The notes: generated by a model from the letters alone, not told the origin. Counted from the stretch's first letter, positions 52,828-63,088 are shown. The stretch is DNA of 64,000 bases from Tatlockia sp. (GCA_013697725.1 JACCWI010000059.1:1-64000), one strand, 5' to 3'. Numbers and translations are program-made.

Positions 52828-54167
52828 AATTTGAAAATGACTTCTCCATTGCCTATGGAACAAGGCGCTCTGATATCTGGAAAGCCGTAGAAACAGTTCT
52901 TATTACGGTAGTTGTTTACCTGATAGCCTTTTTCATTAATCCACAGGACCCTTTTAATTTAAAGGGTCCTTTTCCATGGTTAATTTTTGCACCGATTTAC
53001 TGCAGTCTTTTTTACTCAACGATATATGGCTTAGTTTCTTTACTTATTTTATTTGCAATTATGATTCATCAACAGCATCTGGATTTACTGGGAAACCTCG
53101 ATTTGAGAGGGTATATTGCTGGTAGTTTAGGTTTAACTATGCTTGTTGGCTTATGTAGTTCTTATTGGACCTCTCGGATTCGTCACATTGAACATCTTAA
53201 TAATTATGTTCGGGAACATTTAGAAAATTTATCCCGTGATTATTATCTTTTAAGAATTTCTCATGAGCGAATTGAGCAATCATACATAGTAAAACCTTTG
53301 TCCTTTCGCGACGCCTTCCTACAAATTAAACAAGATCTTGTACAAAACAACTGTGAGCTAAATCCTCATAGCGCAGAAGCTTTATTAAACGTATTCAGTC
53401 AATATTGTTCAATTAATAATGCAGCCCTTTGTGTTTATGATGAGAATAACAAAGACCTTAGAACCATGGCTTTAATTGGCGCTGATTTTTTTATCAATAC
53501 CTCTGATCCCCTTATGGAAAATGCTATTAAAGATGAGAGGTCGACTTACGTAACTATTGCTCAGCTCGTTAGTCGAAGTCAGAGTTCTTTTTTAGCGGTG
53601 ATTCCTCTAATCACACCGGCGAAAACGCGAGATCTAATTGGCTTTATTGTTATCAAAGACATGCCCTTCTGGTCTTTGACTCATGATAACCTGGAAGTAT
53701 TCACAGTCTTTGCGGCTTATTTTACCTTTAATTTAGCCATGCTAAAAAAAGCAGAACCGCTTATCAACGAATTCCCTGATTGCCCGCCTGAATTTTTAAA
53801 AGAATTACATAGTTTAAGTCATCTAAAACAATATTCAAAAGTAGACAGCTCTCTTTCTTGCATTGTGGTCCCACCCGGGCCACAACAGCAAAATATTGTT
53901 TATATTTTGGAACGGCAAAAACGTTCGCTGGATTATATTTGGGTATTTGACGATAAATCCGCCAAGATTGTCATGACCCTAATGCCCTTGACCGGCATTG
54001 AAGGTATGTTAGGTTATAAAAAACGCATTGCCAGTTTTCTCAAAAATGATTTTGGGCTGGATCTAAATACTAATGGTTTGCTTTTTCGTTTTAAACAATT
54101 AACTACTGCACCAGCAAATAAACAGCTTAGGGATTTTGTTGAGGAAGCAAGTCATGCTAACGAATAG
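52824..54167 (+). CDS. pelD: PelD: c-di-GMP receptor of Pel synthesis
   Basis: A 447-residue inner-membrane protein: four hydrophobic helices (about 24-115), a GAF domain (about 165-310) and a degenerate GGDEF domain (about 325-440). The inhibitory-site motif RSLD is Arg367 and Asp370, the same numbers as the c-di-GMP-binding residues of Pseudomonas PelD; FRDAF (Arg162) and YKKRI (Arg401) lie where R161 and R402 bind ligand. The GGDEF active site is absent, so it senses rather than makes c-di-GMP and activates polymerisation by PelF. It is coupled to pelC by ATGA. Confidence 0.92.
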   Translation: MKFENDFSIAYGTRRSDIWKAVETVLITVVVYLIAFFINPQDPFNLKGPFPWLIFAPIYCSLFYSTIYGLVSLLILFAIMIHQQHLDLLGNLDLRGYIAGSLGLTMLVGLCSSYWTSRIRHIEHLNNYVREHLENLSRDYYLLRISHERIEQSYIVKPLSFRDAFLQIKQDLVQNNCELNPHSAEALLNVFSQYCSINNAALCVYDENNKDLRTMALIGADFFINTSDPLMENAIKDERSTYVTIAQLVSRSQSSFLAVIPLITPAKTRDLIGFIVIKDMPFWSLTHDNLEVFTVFAAYFTFNLAMLKKAEPLINEFPDCPPEFLKELHSLSHLKQYSKVDSSLSCIVVPPGPQQQNIVYILERQKRSLDYIWVFDDKSAKIVMTLMPLTGIEGMLGYKKRIASFLKNDFGLDLNTNGLLFRFKQLTTAPANKQLRDFVEEASHANE

Positions 54168-55095
54168 CTTCCTTTTCCAAACGCATAGTATTTTTTTAAT
54201 TTGGCCGCTGTATTGCATTATTTGTATTCCCTTAACTTATCTGATTATGTTGCTAGTTCCCTATTCGATGCGGCGCAAAGCATTGCCTGTCTTCGGTCTT
54301 TTTTATCTTTTATCGATATCCATTTTTATTTTTGGTATTTTTCTAGCTTTGCTTGTTTCTTTAATTTTCTTTTATCAGAAACCTCTGGATAGAAAAAAAC
54401 CTTTCTGGTTTAGTGTTGACTATCCAGACTATCAACATCCTCCTTCAACTCAATTTCTTGCCTATGGGGAAGGCTCAGGATTTAATATTTTAAAATCTTC
54501 GAACTCCTCAAAGGTCCGCGAAAAAATGTTGGTAGCCGTCAATCAGTTTGATGCAAAATCAGTATCAAAAATTAACAAACTTGCACTCTCAGATGATATT
54601 GATGAGGTGAGGCTTTATGCTCAAAGCCTCATTGAGAAACAAGAAAGGCAATTAACTAGATATATTAAAGAATTCAGCACTGAACTTGAAAAATCAGAAG
54701 ACGAAATCACAACTGCCTATTATAAAAAGCAACTCGCTGAGATTTTATGGGAACAAGTCTATAAGTATCTGGTAGTAGACGAAAATCTCGAGGCTTCTTT
54801 GGAAAAAATAAAGCTCTACGCCACTGAGGCGCATAAAGTACTGACTGATGATTTAGAATTACCTCTAATTTTAGCCAAAATCGCTCTACAGCAATTGGAC
54901 TATGAAGGAGCAAGGAAATGGCTAAAGCAAGCAGCTATTAATGAAGCACCCGATTATAAAATTTTCTCTATACTGGCAGAAATTGAATTTAGTGAAAAAA
55001 ATTATGCAGCCATTAAGAAAACACTGACTCCTTGTGTAAACAAAGAGATTATTGGATTAGAACCTATTATTTCATTCTGGGTAACAAATGATTGA
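54154..55095 (+). CDS. pelE: PelE inner-membrane TPR protein
   Basis: A 313-residue protein from ATG 54154, with AGGAAG 6 bases upstream; it overlaps the end of pelD by 14 bases. Two membrane helices occur at the N-terminus (IFLIWPLYCIICIPLTYLIM and FYLLSISIFIFGIFLALL), then a cytoplasmic helical region with TPR-like repeats (LEASLEKIKLYATEAHKVL, LDYEGARKWLKQAA). Size, topology and gene order match PelE, which joins PelD and PelG in the synthase complex. Confidence 0.85.
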   Translation: MLTNSFLFQTHSIFLIWPLYCIICIPLTYLIMLLVPYSMRRKALPVFGLFYLLSISIFIFGIFLALLVSLIFFYQKPLDRKKPFWFSVDYPDYQHPPSTQFLAYGEGSGFNILKSSNSSKVREKMLVAVNQFDAKSVSKINKLALSDDIDEVRLYAQSLIEKQERQLTRYIKEFSTELEKSEDEITTAYYKKQLAEILWEQVYKYLVVDENLEASLEKIKLYATEAHKVLTDDLELPLILAKIALQQLDYEGARKWLKQAAINEAPDYKIFSILAEIEFSEKNYAAIKKTLTPCVNKEIIGLEPIISFWVTND

Positions 55096-56650
55096 AACCT
55101 GCTTTGCAAGTAAAGAAGTTGATATTTTACTCTTTTTAGAGGGAACTTATCCTTTTGTTAAAGGAGGGGTATCAACATGGGTACATGAGATGATATCTAA
55201 TATGCCGCAATTTAAATTTGGCATCGTTTTTTTAGGCGCTTATAAAGGGCTTTACCCAGATTTATTGTTCGATATACCTGAAAATATTGTCCACCTTCAG
55301 ATTGTTTATCTGTTTAATAAAGAAAATAAAGATAAATTAGCAAGCTCAATGCCCGCTAAGCTTGGCAAACATCCTGAAGCCCTGACTAATATCCAAAATT
55401 TGCACGAAATTTTTAAAAAATCACATGGCTGTCCCAAAGATTTATGCGAAAAATTGCCTGAACTTGTTCCCCTGCTTAAAAAGGATGAAGGCTTCGATTT
55501 AGAGCATTTTTTACACAGTGAAGAGGCTTGGGATTATATTAATGAACAATATGAAGTTTATAGCTCAACGCCCTCTTTCATCGATTATTTCTGGAATGTT
55601 CGCAATATGCATTTGCCGCTTTGGCAAATGGCGGAATTGGTTGACCAACTTCCTAGAGCGAGAATTTTACACACGATCTCAACTGGCTATGCAGGATTAC
55701 TATCAACCATGGTTCATCAACGTTATGGTTATCCGCTAATCTTATCTGAACATGGTCTTTATTCTAAAGAGCGCAGTATTGAATTACTACAAACCACGAT
55801 GTTTCCCAAGCTTGATAAATTAATTGCGGACAATAAAAACTTTAATTATGAGCATACGGTTTGGCTTAATTTCTTTGACTCACTTGCGCGTACTTGCTAC
55901 ACCTACGCCAATCCCATTATTAGTTTGTATCAATCAGCTCAAGATCAACAAATAGCTGCAGGTGCGGATCCTGCTAAAACCAGAATTATTCCTAATGGCG
56001 TTAATATTCCACGCTTTGCCGCTGCCAGACGCTCTCATAATGTAAGCATCCCTAAAATTGTTTGCTTTGTTGGTCGAATCGTTCGAATTAAAGATGTCAA
56101 AACTTTCATCCGCTCAGTGGCTATTATGACGGCAGAAGATCCTTCTATCCGCGCCTGGATTAGAGATGTTGGCAATACTGATCCGGAATATTTGACTGAA
56201 TGCATCGATTACATCCATTTAATAGGCCAAGAAAAACATATTGAATTTATCGAAGAAGATAATATGATCAATATTCTCGCACAAATTGGCTTGCTTATCT
56301 TATCCTCTGTGAGCGAGGGCATGCCTTTAGTGTTACTAGAGTCTATCGCAGCCGGCGTACCGGTGCTTTCAACAGCAGTGGGCTCATGCGGAGAAATTAT
56401 TGAAGGTAAGGACATAGACGATCGAGCTATGGGTAAATGTGGTGCGGTGGTTCCCATTACTAAAGCAAATTTACTGGCTGAGGAAGCACTGAAATTACTC
56501 AATAATCCCGGGTTATGGCGTCAAGCTCAAGAGGTCTGTATTAAGCGGGTCGAAAAATATTATGACGAAAAAACGATGGTTCATAGTTATTCAGAAATTT
56601 ATGAAAGTTTTCTTTCAGACTCGGATAAAAATTCTAATTCAGCTAGATGA
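55088..56650 (+). CDS. pelF: PelF glycosyltransferase
   Basis: A 520-residue cytosolic GT4 glycosyltransferase. The N-terminus LFLEGTYPFVKGGVSTWVHEM is the conserved PelF acceptor loop; ILSEHGLYSKER, RIIPNGVNIPRF and VCFVGRIVRIKDVKTFIRSV open the donor domain, and SEGMPLVLLESIAAGVP holds the E-x7-E motif. It is thought to polymerise UDP-GalNAc (and GlcNAc) into Pel. It starts 8 bases inside pelE. The pelBCDEF genes overlap continuously, so one transcript is expected. Confidence 0.95.
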   Translation: MIETCFASKEVDILLFLEGTYPFVKGGVSTWVHEMISNMPQFKFGIVFLGAYKGLYPDLLFDIPENIVHLQIVYLFNKENKDKLASSMPAKLGKHPEALTNIQNLHEIFKKSHGCPKDLCEKLPELVPLLKKDEGFDLEHFLHSEEAWDYINEQYEVYSSTPSFIDYFWNVRNMHLPLWQMAELVDQLPRARILHTISTGYAGLLSTMVHQRYGYPLILSEHGLYSKERSIELLQTTMFPKLDKLIADNKNFNYEHTVWLNFFDSLARTCYTYANPIISLYQSAQDQQIAAGADPAKTRIIPNGVNIPRFAAARRSHNVSIPKIVCFVGRIVRIKDVKTFIRSVAIMTAEDPSIRAWIRDVGNTDPEYLTECIDYIHLIGQEKHIEFIEEDNMINILAQIGLLILSSVSEGMPLVLLESIAAGVPVLSTAVGSCGEIIEGKDIDDRAMGKCGAVVPITKANLLAEEALKLLNNPGLWRQAQEVCIKRVEKYYDEKTMVHSYSEIYESFLSDSDKNSNSAR

Positions 56651-56674
56651 ACACTTAGTCAATAGGGTAATAAC

Positions 56675-58045
56675 ATGGCCGGAATAGGTATTGAGTTACA
56701 AAAATTATCGACTAGCAACTCTTTTTTGGGATTTGTAAGGGCTCATTTATATGCCGGAATTTTAAGTAGTGGTGCCTGGATAGTTTCTATCTGCATTCTC
56801 ATTGGCATTTATTTTTACCTCGAACATAAATTAGGCCATACCACCTTTGCCATACAATTTTTAGTAGCCGTAACCTATCTTATTGCTAGCTCTTTAATAA
56901 CTAGCGGAGTGTTTCAAAACTCCTTAAATCGTTTTATTTCAGATCAAATATTTGAATCGAAGTTAAGAAGAATTTGTCCAAATTTTTTAGCCTCGATTTT
57001 AATTTTAACTCTGATAACAACGCCTCTTAGCTATTTTTCTGTAGATTTTTTACTAAATACTCAGTCTATCGGCGTGAAATTATTAATGACGAGCAGCTTT
57101 GTAACTCTAAATATTATCTGGTTATTTACGAATGCTTTATCCGGCCTGAAAAATTATCGTTTTTTATTATTTTCTTTTGTTGCAAGTTATTTAATTATCT
57201 TTATTCTAGCTATAAATTTAGCTCAGTTTCAGCTTTTTGGTTTATTGCTTGCCTTTTATATTGGCCATATTATTTTACTCGTTTCATTTTTTATTTTCTT
57301 ATTAAAATCTTATCCTTCTAATCATTTATTTAGTCAGGATATATTTCGTTTTATGAAAATAAATCGCTCCTTGGTCTATAGCAGCCTCTTTTTTTATTTA
57401 GCTCTATGGATTGATAAATTTTGCTTTTGGTATTACAGCAATACAAGTACAGCCACGTTAGATCGTCTGCATTCCTCTCCTATTTATGACATGCCGATTT
57501 TCATCGCATTTCTACTCATTTTACCAGGTATGGCCGTATTCTTTTATGAAATGGAGACGAATTTTTCGCGCTACTATGATCGCTTTTATGATGCTATACG
57601 TGAAGGCGGAACGTTAAAGGAAATTAAAGAAAAACACAGTGAAATAATTTCCATGGCGAGATCTTCTCTATTAAATACCGTGCAGATTCAGGCAGCAATC
57701 GGAGCCTTCGCTATCTTGTTAGCTCCGGAAATTTTAGTTCTTCTCCATTTATCTCCTATCTATGTTTTTCTCTTGCGAATTTCCATTGTGGCCGCTTCTT
57801 TACTCATTGTTTTGATTGCTCAAATGAACCTCTTTTTTTATCTAAATATGCCAAGAAAAGTTATGTTGATGGCCATCATTTTCTTCCTACTTAATTTTTT
57901 ACTAACTTGCCTTAGCATTTATCTTGGTCCTCTTTACTACGGCTTTGGTTTTGCCTTAGCAACTTTAATCTCTGTGACTATTGCTATGTTTTTACTCATT
58001 AATTCATTTAAAAAATTGACTTATTATGCTTTTATGTCGAATTAG
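56675..58045 (+). CDS. pelG: PelG polysaccharide flippase-like membrane protein
   Basis: A 456-residue protein of the MATE/MOP superfamily with about 12 membrane helices. The N-terminus MAGIGIELQKLSTSN and a first helix with GAWIVSIC are typical of PelG; WIDKFCFW and MEMxTNFSxxYDxFY-like EMETNFSRYYDRFYD are family motifs in mid-sequence. It moves Pel across the inner membrane with PelD, PelE and PelF. Its last 28 codons are the first copy of a three-copy tandem repeat that continues past the stop. Confidence 0.92.
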   Translation: MAGIGIELQKLSTSNSFLGFVRAHLYAGILSSGAWIVSICILIGIYFYLEHKLGHTTFAIQFLVAVTYLIASSLITSGVFQNSLNRFISDQIFESKLRRICPNFLASILILTLITTPLSYFSVDFLLNTQSIGVKLLMTSSFVTLNIIWLFTNALSGLKNYRFLLFSFVASYLIIFILAINLAQFQLFGLLLAFYIGHIILLVSFFIFLLKSYPSNHLFSQDIFRFMKINRSLVYSSLFFYLALWIDKFCFWYYSNTSTATLDRLHSSPIYDMPIFIAFLLILPGMAVFFYEMETNFSRYYDRFYDAIREGGTLKEIKEKHSEIISMARSSLLNTVQIQAAIGAFAILLAPEILVLLHLSPIYVFLLRISIVAASLLIVLIAQMNLFFYLNMPRKVMLMAIIFFLLNFLLTCLSIYLGPLYYGFGFALATLISVTIAMFLLINSFKKLTYYAFMSN

Positions 58046-58453
58046 CAGAGGCTGGTGCAATACCCCAGGAGATCCTTCGCTTCGCTCTGGATGACGGGAA
58101 TTTTCCTATCCCGTCATCCAGAGCGTAACTTTATCTCTGTGACTACCGCTATGTTTTTACTCATCAATTCATTTAAAAAATTGACTTATTATGCTTTTAT
58201 GTCGAATTAGCAGAGGCTGGTGCAATACCCCAGGAGATCCTTCGCTTCGCTCTGGATGACGGGAATTTTCCTAACCCGTCATCCAGAGCGTAACTTTATC
58301 TCTGTGACTATTGCTATGTTTTTACTCATAATTCATTTAAAAAATTGACTTATTATGCTTTTATGTCGAATTAGCAGAGCTGGTACAACACCTCAGGAGA
58401 TCCTTCGCTTTAGCTCTGGATGACGGGAATTTTCCTAACTCGTCATCCAGAGC
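57961..58453. repeat. three-copy ~165-bp tandem repeat starting in pelG
   Basis: Units begin at 57961, 58127 and 58292 with AACTTTA(A)TCTCTGTGAC. Each carries the 3' end of pelG with its TTAG stop context, then GCAGAGG, then a REP-like palindrome. Spacing is 166 and 165 bases. Copies differ by scattered substitutions; the third has small deletions and a diverged palindrome. Only copy 1 is coding. Confidence 0.9.
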
Positions 58454-58680
58454 AAAGTGAAGGATCTCCCAGTAAGCGGGGTGATCTGCATACCCCCGCC
58501 CAACAACGTCATCCAGAGCGAAGCGAAGGATCTCCCTAAGTTAATAGGATTGCTCAGTTGATAATCTATCTCCTAAAAATCAACTGGTTAACACAAATAA
58601 ATTAAAAAAACATCCAATTTGGTTATAGTTATTTCATACTAGTATTTATATGATCTAATTGATTGTTGTATAATCAATAT
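58046..58680. other. gene-free region of REP-like palindromes
   Basis: Four copies of the element GTCATCCAGAGC(G)AAGCGAAGGATCTCC or its complement are present. The clearest palindrome is a perfect 17-base stem at 58083-58099 and 58109-58125; others lie at 58248-58290 and about 58390-58468, with a single arm at about 58509-58537. Such GATCC-TTCGCTTCG elements are dispersed repeats in many bacteria. They may also end pelG transcription. Bases 58540-58680 are A/T-rich and must hold the lhr promoter, which I could not place. Confidence 0.75.
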
Positions 58681-61600
58681 ATGAGATCTATTTGTGATAG
58701 CTTAACCTGGGCCCATCCGCTAGTTCGTGAGTGGTTTATTGCTAAATTTAAAACCGCTACAGAACCTCAGCAGCAAGGTTGGCCACCCATCCTAGCAGGC
58801 ACTGACACGTTAATATCTGCGCCCACGGGCTCAGGTAAAACTTTTGCTGCGTTCTTGGTATGTATCGATAATTTGGTAAGACAGGCGATAACTAACACTC
58901 TCCAAACTCACACTAGTGTGATCTATATTTCTCCTTTGAAAGCACTCACTAATGACGTCCATAAAAATTTGCTTGAACCCCTTGAAGAAATTCAATTATT
59001 AGCAAAAATTCGTGGTTTTACCATGGCAGAAATCAAGGTGGCTGTAAGAACAGGCGATACCTTGGCTTATGATAGACAAGCTATGTTAAAAAAACCGCCT
59101 CATATTTTAGTTACAACTCCTGAATCACTATATCTACTAATCACTGCTGAAAAAAGTCGAGAAATTTTAACTGAAGTTAATACGCTAATCGTGGATGAAA
59201 TCCATGCGCTTGCAAATAATAAACGTGGAACTCATCTTTCCCTTTCTTTAGAACGTTTAGATGCATTGACTACTAAAAAACCGGTTCGTATAGGCTTATC
59301 AGCGACCCAAAAACCTTTAAGCCTCGTTGCGAAATTTTTAGCAGGCTCAGGTAGAAAATTGCCTTCTATAATCGATATTGGCTATGCTCGGCAATTAGAA
59401 CTTAGTATTGCTCTTCCTGGCGATGAGTTAGGAGCCGTAGCTACTAATGAAATGTGGGATCAAATTTATGATCAAATAGCTGAATTAGCCCGGCAAAATC
59501 GTTCTACTCTTGTTTTTGCAAATACCAGGCGCTTAGCAGAAAGAGCAGCTCATCATTTATCAAATCGTTTAGGCCCTGAGCTTGTGGCAGCCCATCATGG
59601 CAGCTTATCGCGAAAGTTGCGTTTGGCCGCTGAAACTGAGCTGAAGGCTGGAAAGCTTAAAATACTTGTTGCCACCGCCTCATTGGAATTGGGGATTGAT
59701 ATTGGCTCTATCGATTTAGTTTGCCAATTGGGTTCACCGAGAGCAATTGCAGTAGCTCTACAACGTTTTGGCCGTTCCGGTCATTGGCATGGCGCCATCT
59801 CAAAGGGTATTTTTTTTGCAACTACCTCTGATGAACTCTTGGAATGCGCAGCACTGATTAATTCCATACGCTCTGGAATTCTTGATCAACTAATTTTACC
59901 AGAAGAACCTTTAGATATACTCGCACAGCAAATTGTCGCTAGCTGTGCGACGAATGATTGGCAGGAAGATGACTTATTTGCTTTGTTGCAACGAAGCTAT
60001 CCCTATCGAAATTTAACCCGAGAAACTTTCAATCACTTAATTGTGATGCTTTCTGAAGGTATTGCAGGCTCAAGAGGTCGTTATGGAAGCTATCTTTTTC
60101 GCGATCAAATCAATGGCCTGATTAAAGCGCGGCGTGGTAGCCGATTAACAGCTATAACCTCGGGTGGAGCAATTCCAGAAACCAATTTATTTACCGTCTT
60201 AACAGAATCTAAAGGCACAGTGATTGGCACTCTTGACGAAGATTTTGCAATCGACTCCCATCGCGGTGACATTATTTTATTAGGTAACACCTCTTGGGTA
60301 ATCAAACACATTGAAGGAAAACGAGGACGAGTCCTGGTTGAAGACGCTCACGGTGCTGCCCCCACAGTCCCCTTTTGGGTCGGCGAAGCACCGGCAAGAA
60401 CGAATGAGTTGTCACTGGAATTATCTAATTTACGTAAATTGTTAACCCAAATGCTAACTGATTCAGTGACTTTAAATGACGTAGAAAAAAATAAGCCTGA
60501 AATAGAAACTACTCTGGCTTGGTTAAAAACACATTGCGGTGTAAATGAAAGTGGAGCCGTACAAATCGTACGCTATATCTTAACAGGACGTGCTCTTTTG
60601 GGTGCGGTTCCAACCCAAGACACCATTATCGCCGAGCGTTTTTTTGATGAAGGTGGAGGGATGCAACTAATAATTCACTCCCCATTTGGAGCAAGAATTA
60701 ATAAAGCCTGGGGCTTAGCTTTAAGAAAACGTTTTTGCCGCTCATTTAATTTTGAATTGCAGGCAGCCGCAACCGATAATGGCATTTCCATTTCTTTAGC
60801 CGAACAACATAGTTTTCCCCTAAAAGATGTCTTTAATTTTCTACATGCTAACTCGATTGAAGAGGTATTGACCCAGGCTGTTTTGCAATCACCCGTTTTT
60901 ACAACACGTTGGCGTTGGGTTGCAACACGCTCTCTAGCCTTAGTGCGATTTCGTGGCGGCAGAAAAGTTCCTCCTTATATTTCGCGGATACTCTCTGATG
61001 ATTTAATGGCTGCTGTTTTCCCAGATGCTGCAGCTTGTCAGGATAATTTAGCAGGACAGGACATAGTGCTCCCTTCGCATCCTTTAATCATTGAGACCAT
61101 GAAAGATTGTTTACATGAGGCGCTTGATTTGGAAGGTTTAAGGACAATTTTAACTCAATTAAAACAATCTAAAATTCAAACTATTGCAGTAGATACTCCC
61201 ACACCTTCAGTCTTTGCCCATGAAATTTTAAATGCTAATCCCTATGCTTTTTTAGATGACGCTCCTTTAGAAGAACGGCGAGCCCGCGCAGTACAAATGC
61301 GTCGAATTTTACCCTCTTCCTTATTAGACGATATTGGCCGTCTTAATCCCTTAGCCATTAGCGAAGTACAGCAACAAGTTTGGCCAGATCTTCGTTCTGC
61401 TGATGAGTTACATGATCTAATGCAAACGCTCATTGCCTTGCCCGCCGAACTTAAGTTAAATGAAATTCAGCAAAGTCCTGTGCAATGGAATTTTTATTTT
61501 GCGGAGTTAGTCGCCAGTGGTCGAGCTGGGAAAGCCTTAATCAACAATAAAATTTATTGGTTGGCTACCGAAAAAATTGAATTTTTCCGCAGCCTCTATC

Positions 61601-62970
61601 CAGATGCTAGATTTCAGGACCCATTTAAGGAGTTCACGAAAGATAAACCGGAACCTGAAGAAGCGATGACCGCAGTTGTCCGGGGTTGGCTTTCATACCT
61701 CGGCCCGACCACCGAGCAAGAGCTTGCAGAGATTTTATCGCTAGATGAAGACAGGATTAAACAAATTCTTCTCCAAATTGAGGCCACAGGATTTATTTTA
61801 CGTGGCCATTTTAGAACAGCCAACACCTCTGAATTTGAATGGTGTGAGAGACGTATCTTAGCCAGGATTCATGGGCTAACCTTAGGAATTTTACGTAAAG
61901 AAATAGAGCCTGTTTCTGCCATGCAATTCATCAATTGGCTTTTGGAATGGCAACACCTTAGCCCGTCTTCCCGACTACGAGGCGAGCAGGGTTTACTTGA
62001 AGTAATTCGTCAGCTACAAGGTTATGAAATCCCTGCAAATGCCTGGGAGAAACAGATTTTTGCTAAACGTGTTATAGACTACGACAAAGACTGGCTGGAT
62101 AAGCTTTGCTCAAGTGGCAAAATTGGGTGGGGTCGATTATCACCACACCCAGCAATGGCTTCTATACCAGCTGCTAATAACCTCCCCTCAAAACGAATAA
62201 TACCAACCAGCATTTCGCCGATTAGTTTTTTTGTTCGCGAAGATTCAAAGTGGATGGCAGGTTTTAAACCTTTAGATTCGGGGGATTTACAAATATTAAG
62301 CCCGGTTGCCCAATCGATTTACGGATATTTGCAAGAAAATGGCGCGTCTTTTTTTATAGATATCTTGGAAAATACTGGTCATCTTAAAACTGAAATTGAA
62401 ACTGGTCTCTGGGAATTAGTTTCAGCAGGCCTTCTCACAGCAGATGGTTTTGATAATTTGCGGGCTTTAATTGATCCCTATCGTCGTAATGGCAAACGAG
62501 GTCGGCGCCTTAATTATTATCCTCAAACAACAGGTCGATGGGCCTTGTTAAAAACCAACAAGGCAAAATCTTCTAACCCAAGCGAACAAATTGAAGCCGC
62601 TTGCATGATGTTGCTACGCCGCTACGGGGTTTGTTTTCGAGAACTAATTGTTAAAGAGAAAATTATTCCTAGCTGGCGAGATCTGTTAATTAGCTTTCGA
62701 CGCATGGAAGCTAAAGGTGAAATTAGGGGCGGACGTTTTGTCAGCGGTTTTAGAGGCGAGCAATTCGCCCTGCCCTATGCAGTTGAATCCCTAAGAGCTT
62801 CGCGGAAAAAAATGGCCAACTATGAAAATAGAAGCATTTCAGCTATTGATCCTTTAAATTTGATTGGCCTAATTTTACCCGGAAAGCGAGTTCCTTCATT
62901 CTCAGGAAAAGTCGTTAATTTGCCCGATTCGAAGGAAGATGGCACAGAACCTTTCGAAAGATATTTATAA
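58681..62970 (+). CDS. lhr: Lhr-type large ATP-dependent DNA helicase
   Basis: A 1429-residue superfamily-2 helicase from ATG 58681 (a TTG six codons earlier is in frame). Motifs: Walker A SAPTGSGKT, DEIHALANNKRG (motif II), GLSATQKPL (motif III), VFANTRRLAE (IV), ATASLELGIDIGSIDLVCQ (V) and QRFGRSGH (VI). A winged-helix region and Lhr core follow (about 400-830), then a roughly 600-residue C-terminal extension with HTH-like parts, as in full-length E. coli Lhr (about 1538). It unwinds DNA and DNA-RNA hybrids in repair. It is unlinked from the ligase and exonuclease at 16-19 kb with which such helicases often cluster. Confidence 0.92.
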   Translation: MRSICDSLTWAHPLVREWFIAKFKTATEPQQQGWPPILAGTDTLISAPTGSGKTFAAFLVCIDNLVRQAITNTLQTHTSVIYISPLKALTNDVHKNLLEPLEEIQLLAKIRGFTMAEIKVAVRTGDTLAYDRQAMLKKPPHILVTTPESLYLLITAEKSREILTEVNTLIVDEIHALANNKRGTHLSLSLERLDALTTKKPVRIGLSATQKPLSLVAKFLAGSGRKLPSIIDIGYARQLELSIALPGDELGAVATNEMWDQIYDQIAELARQNRSTLVFANTRRLAERAAHHLSNRLGPELVAAHHGSLSRKLRLAAETELKAGKLKILVATASLELGIDIGSIDLVCQLGSPRAIAVALQRFGRSGHWHGAISKGIFFATTSDELLECAALINSIRSGILDQLILPEEPLDILAQQIVASCATNDWQEDDLFALLQRSYPYRNLTRETFNHLIVMLSEGIAGSRGRYGSYLFRDQINGLIKARRGSRLTAITSGGAIPETNLFTVLTESKGTVIGTLDEDFAIDSHRGDIILLGNTSWVIKHIEGKRGRVLVEDAHGAAPTVPFWVGEAPARTNELSLELSNLRKLLTQMLTDSVTLNDVEKNKPEIETTLAWLKTHCGVNESGAVQIVRYILTGRALLGAVPTQDTIIAERFFDEGGGMQLIIHSPFGARINKAWGLALRKRFCRSFNFELQAAATDNGISISLAEQHSFPLKDVFNFLHANSIEEVLTQAVLQSPVFTTRWRWVATRSLALVRFRGGRKVPPYISRILSDDLMAAVFPDAAACQDNLAGQDIVLPSHPLIIETMKDCLHEALDLEGLRTILTQLKQSKIQTIAVDTPTPSVFAHEILNANPYAFLDDAPLEERRARAVQMRRILPSSLLDDIGRLNPLAISEVQQQVWPDLRSADELHDLMQTLIALPAELKLNEIQQSPVQWNFYFAELVASGRAGKALINNKIYWLATEKIEFFRSLYPDARFQDPFKEFTKDKPEPEEAMTAVVRGWLSYLGPTTEQELAEILSLDEDRIKQILLQIEATGFILRGHFRTANTSEFEWCERRILARIHGLTLGILRKEIEPVSAMQFINWLLEWQHLSPSSRLRGEQGLLEVIRQLQGYEIPANAWEKQIFAKRVIDYDKDWLDKLCSSGKIGWGRLSPHPAMASIPAANNLPSKRIIPTSISPISFFVREDSKWMAGFKPLDSGDLQILSPVAQSIYGYLQENGASFFIDILENTGHLKTEIETGLWELVSAGLLTADGFDNLRALIDPYRRNGKRGRRLNYYPQTTGRWALLKTNKAKSSNPSEQIEAACMMLLRRYGVCFRELIVKEKIIPSWRDLLISFRRMEAKGEIRGGRFVSGFRGEQFALPYAVESLRASRKKMANYENRSISAIDPLNLIGLILPGKRVPSFSGKVVNLPDSKEDGTEPFERYL

Positions 62971-63088
62971 AGCTAATTAGCTTAGATTAAATATTTCGCA
63001 CAGTCTCACAGATAAAAACATATTGTATAAATTTCGACTATATGATTTAATATGCATCAAAATTTATTATTATAACTCAGGTAAGCTC

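Noticed and set aside
58046..58540. CRISPR-like regular repeats
   Set aside because: Repeat units are 165 bp, contiguous without spacers, and derive from the end of pelG; no cas genes are nearby.
60105..61826. Antisense frames within lhr
   Set aside because: They mirror conserved helicase coding sequence and show no family.
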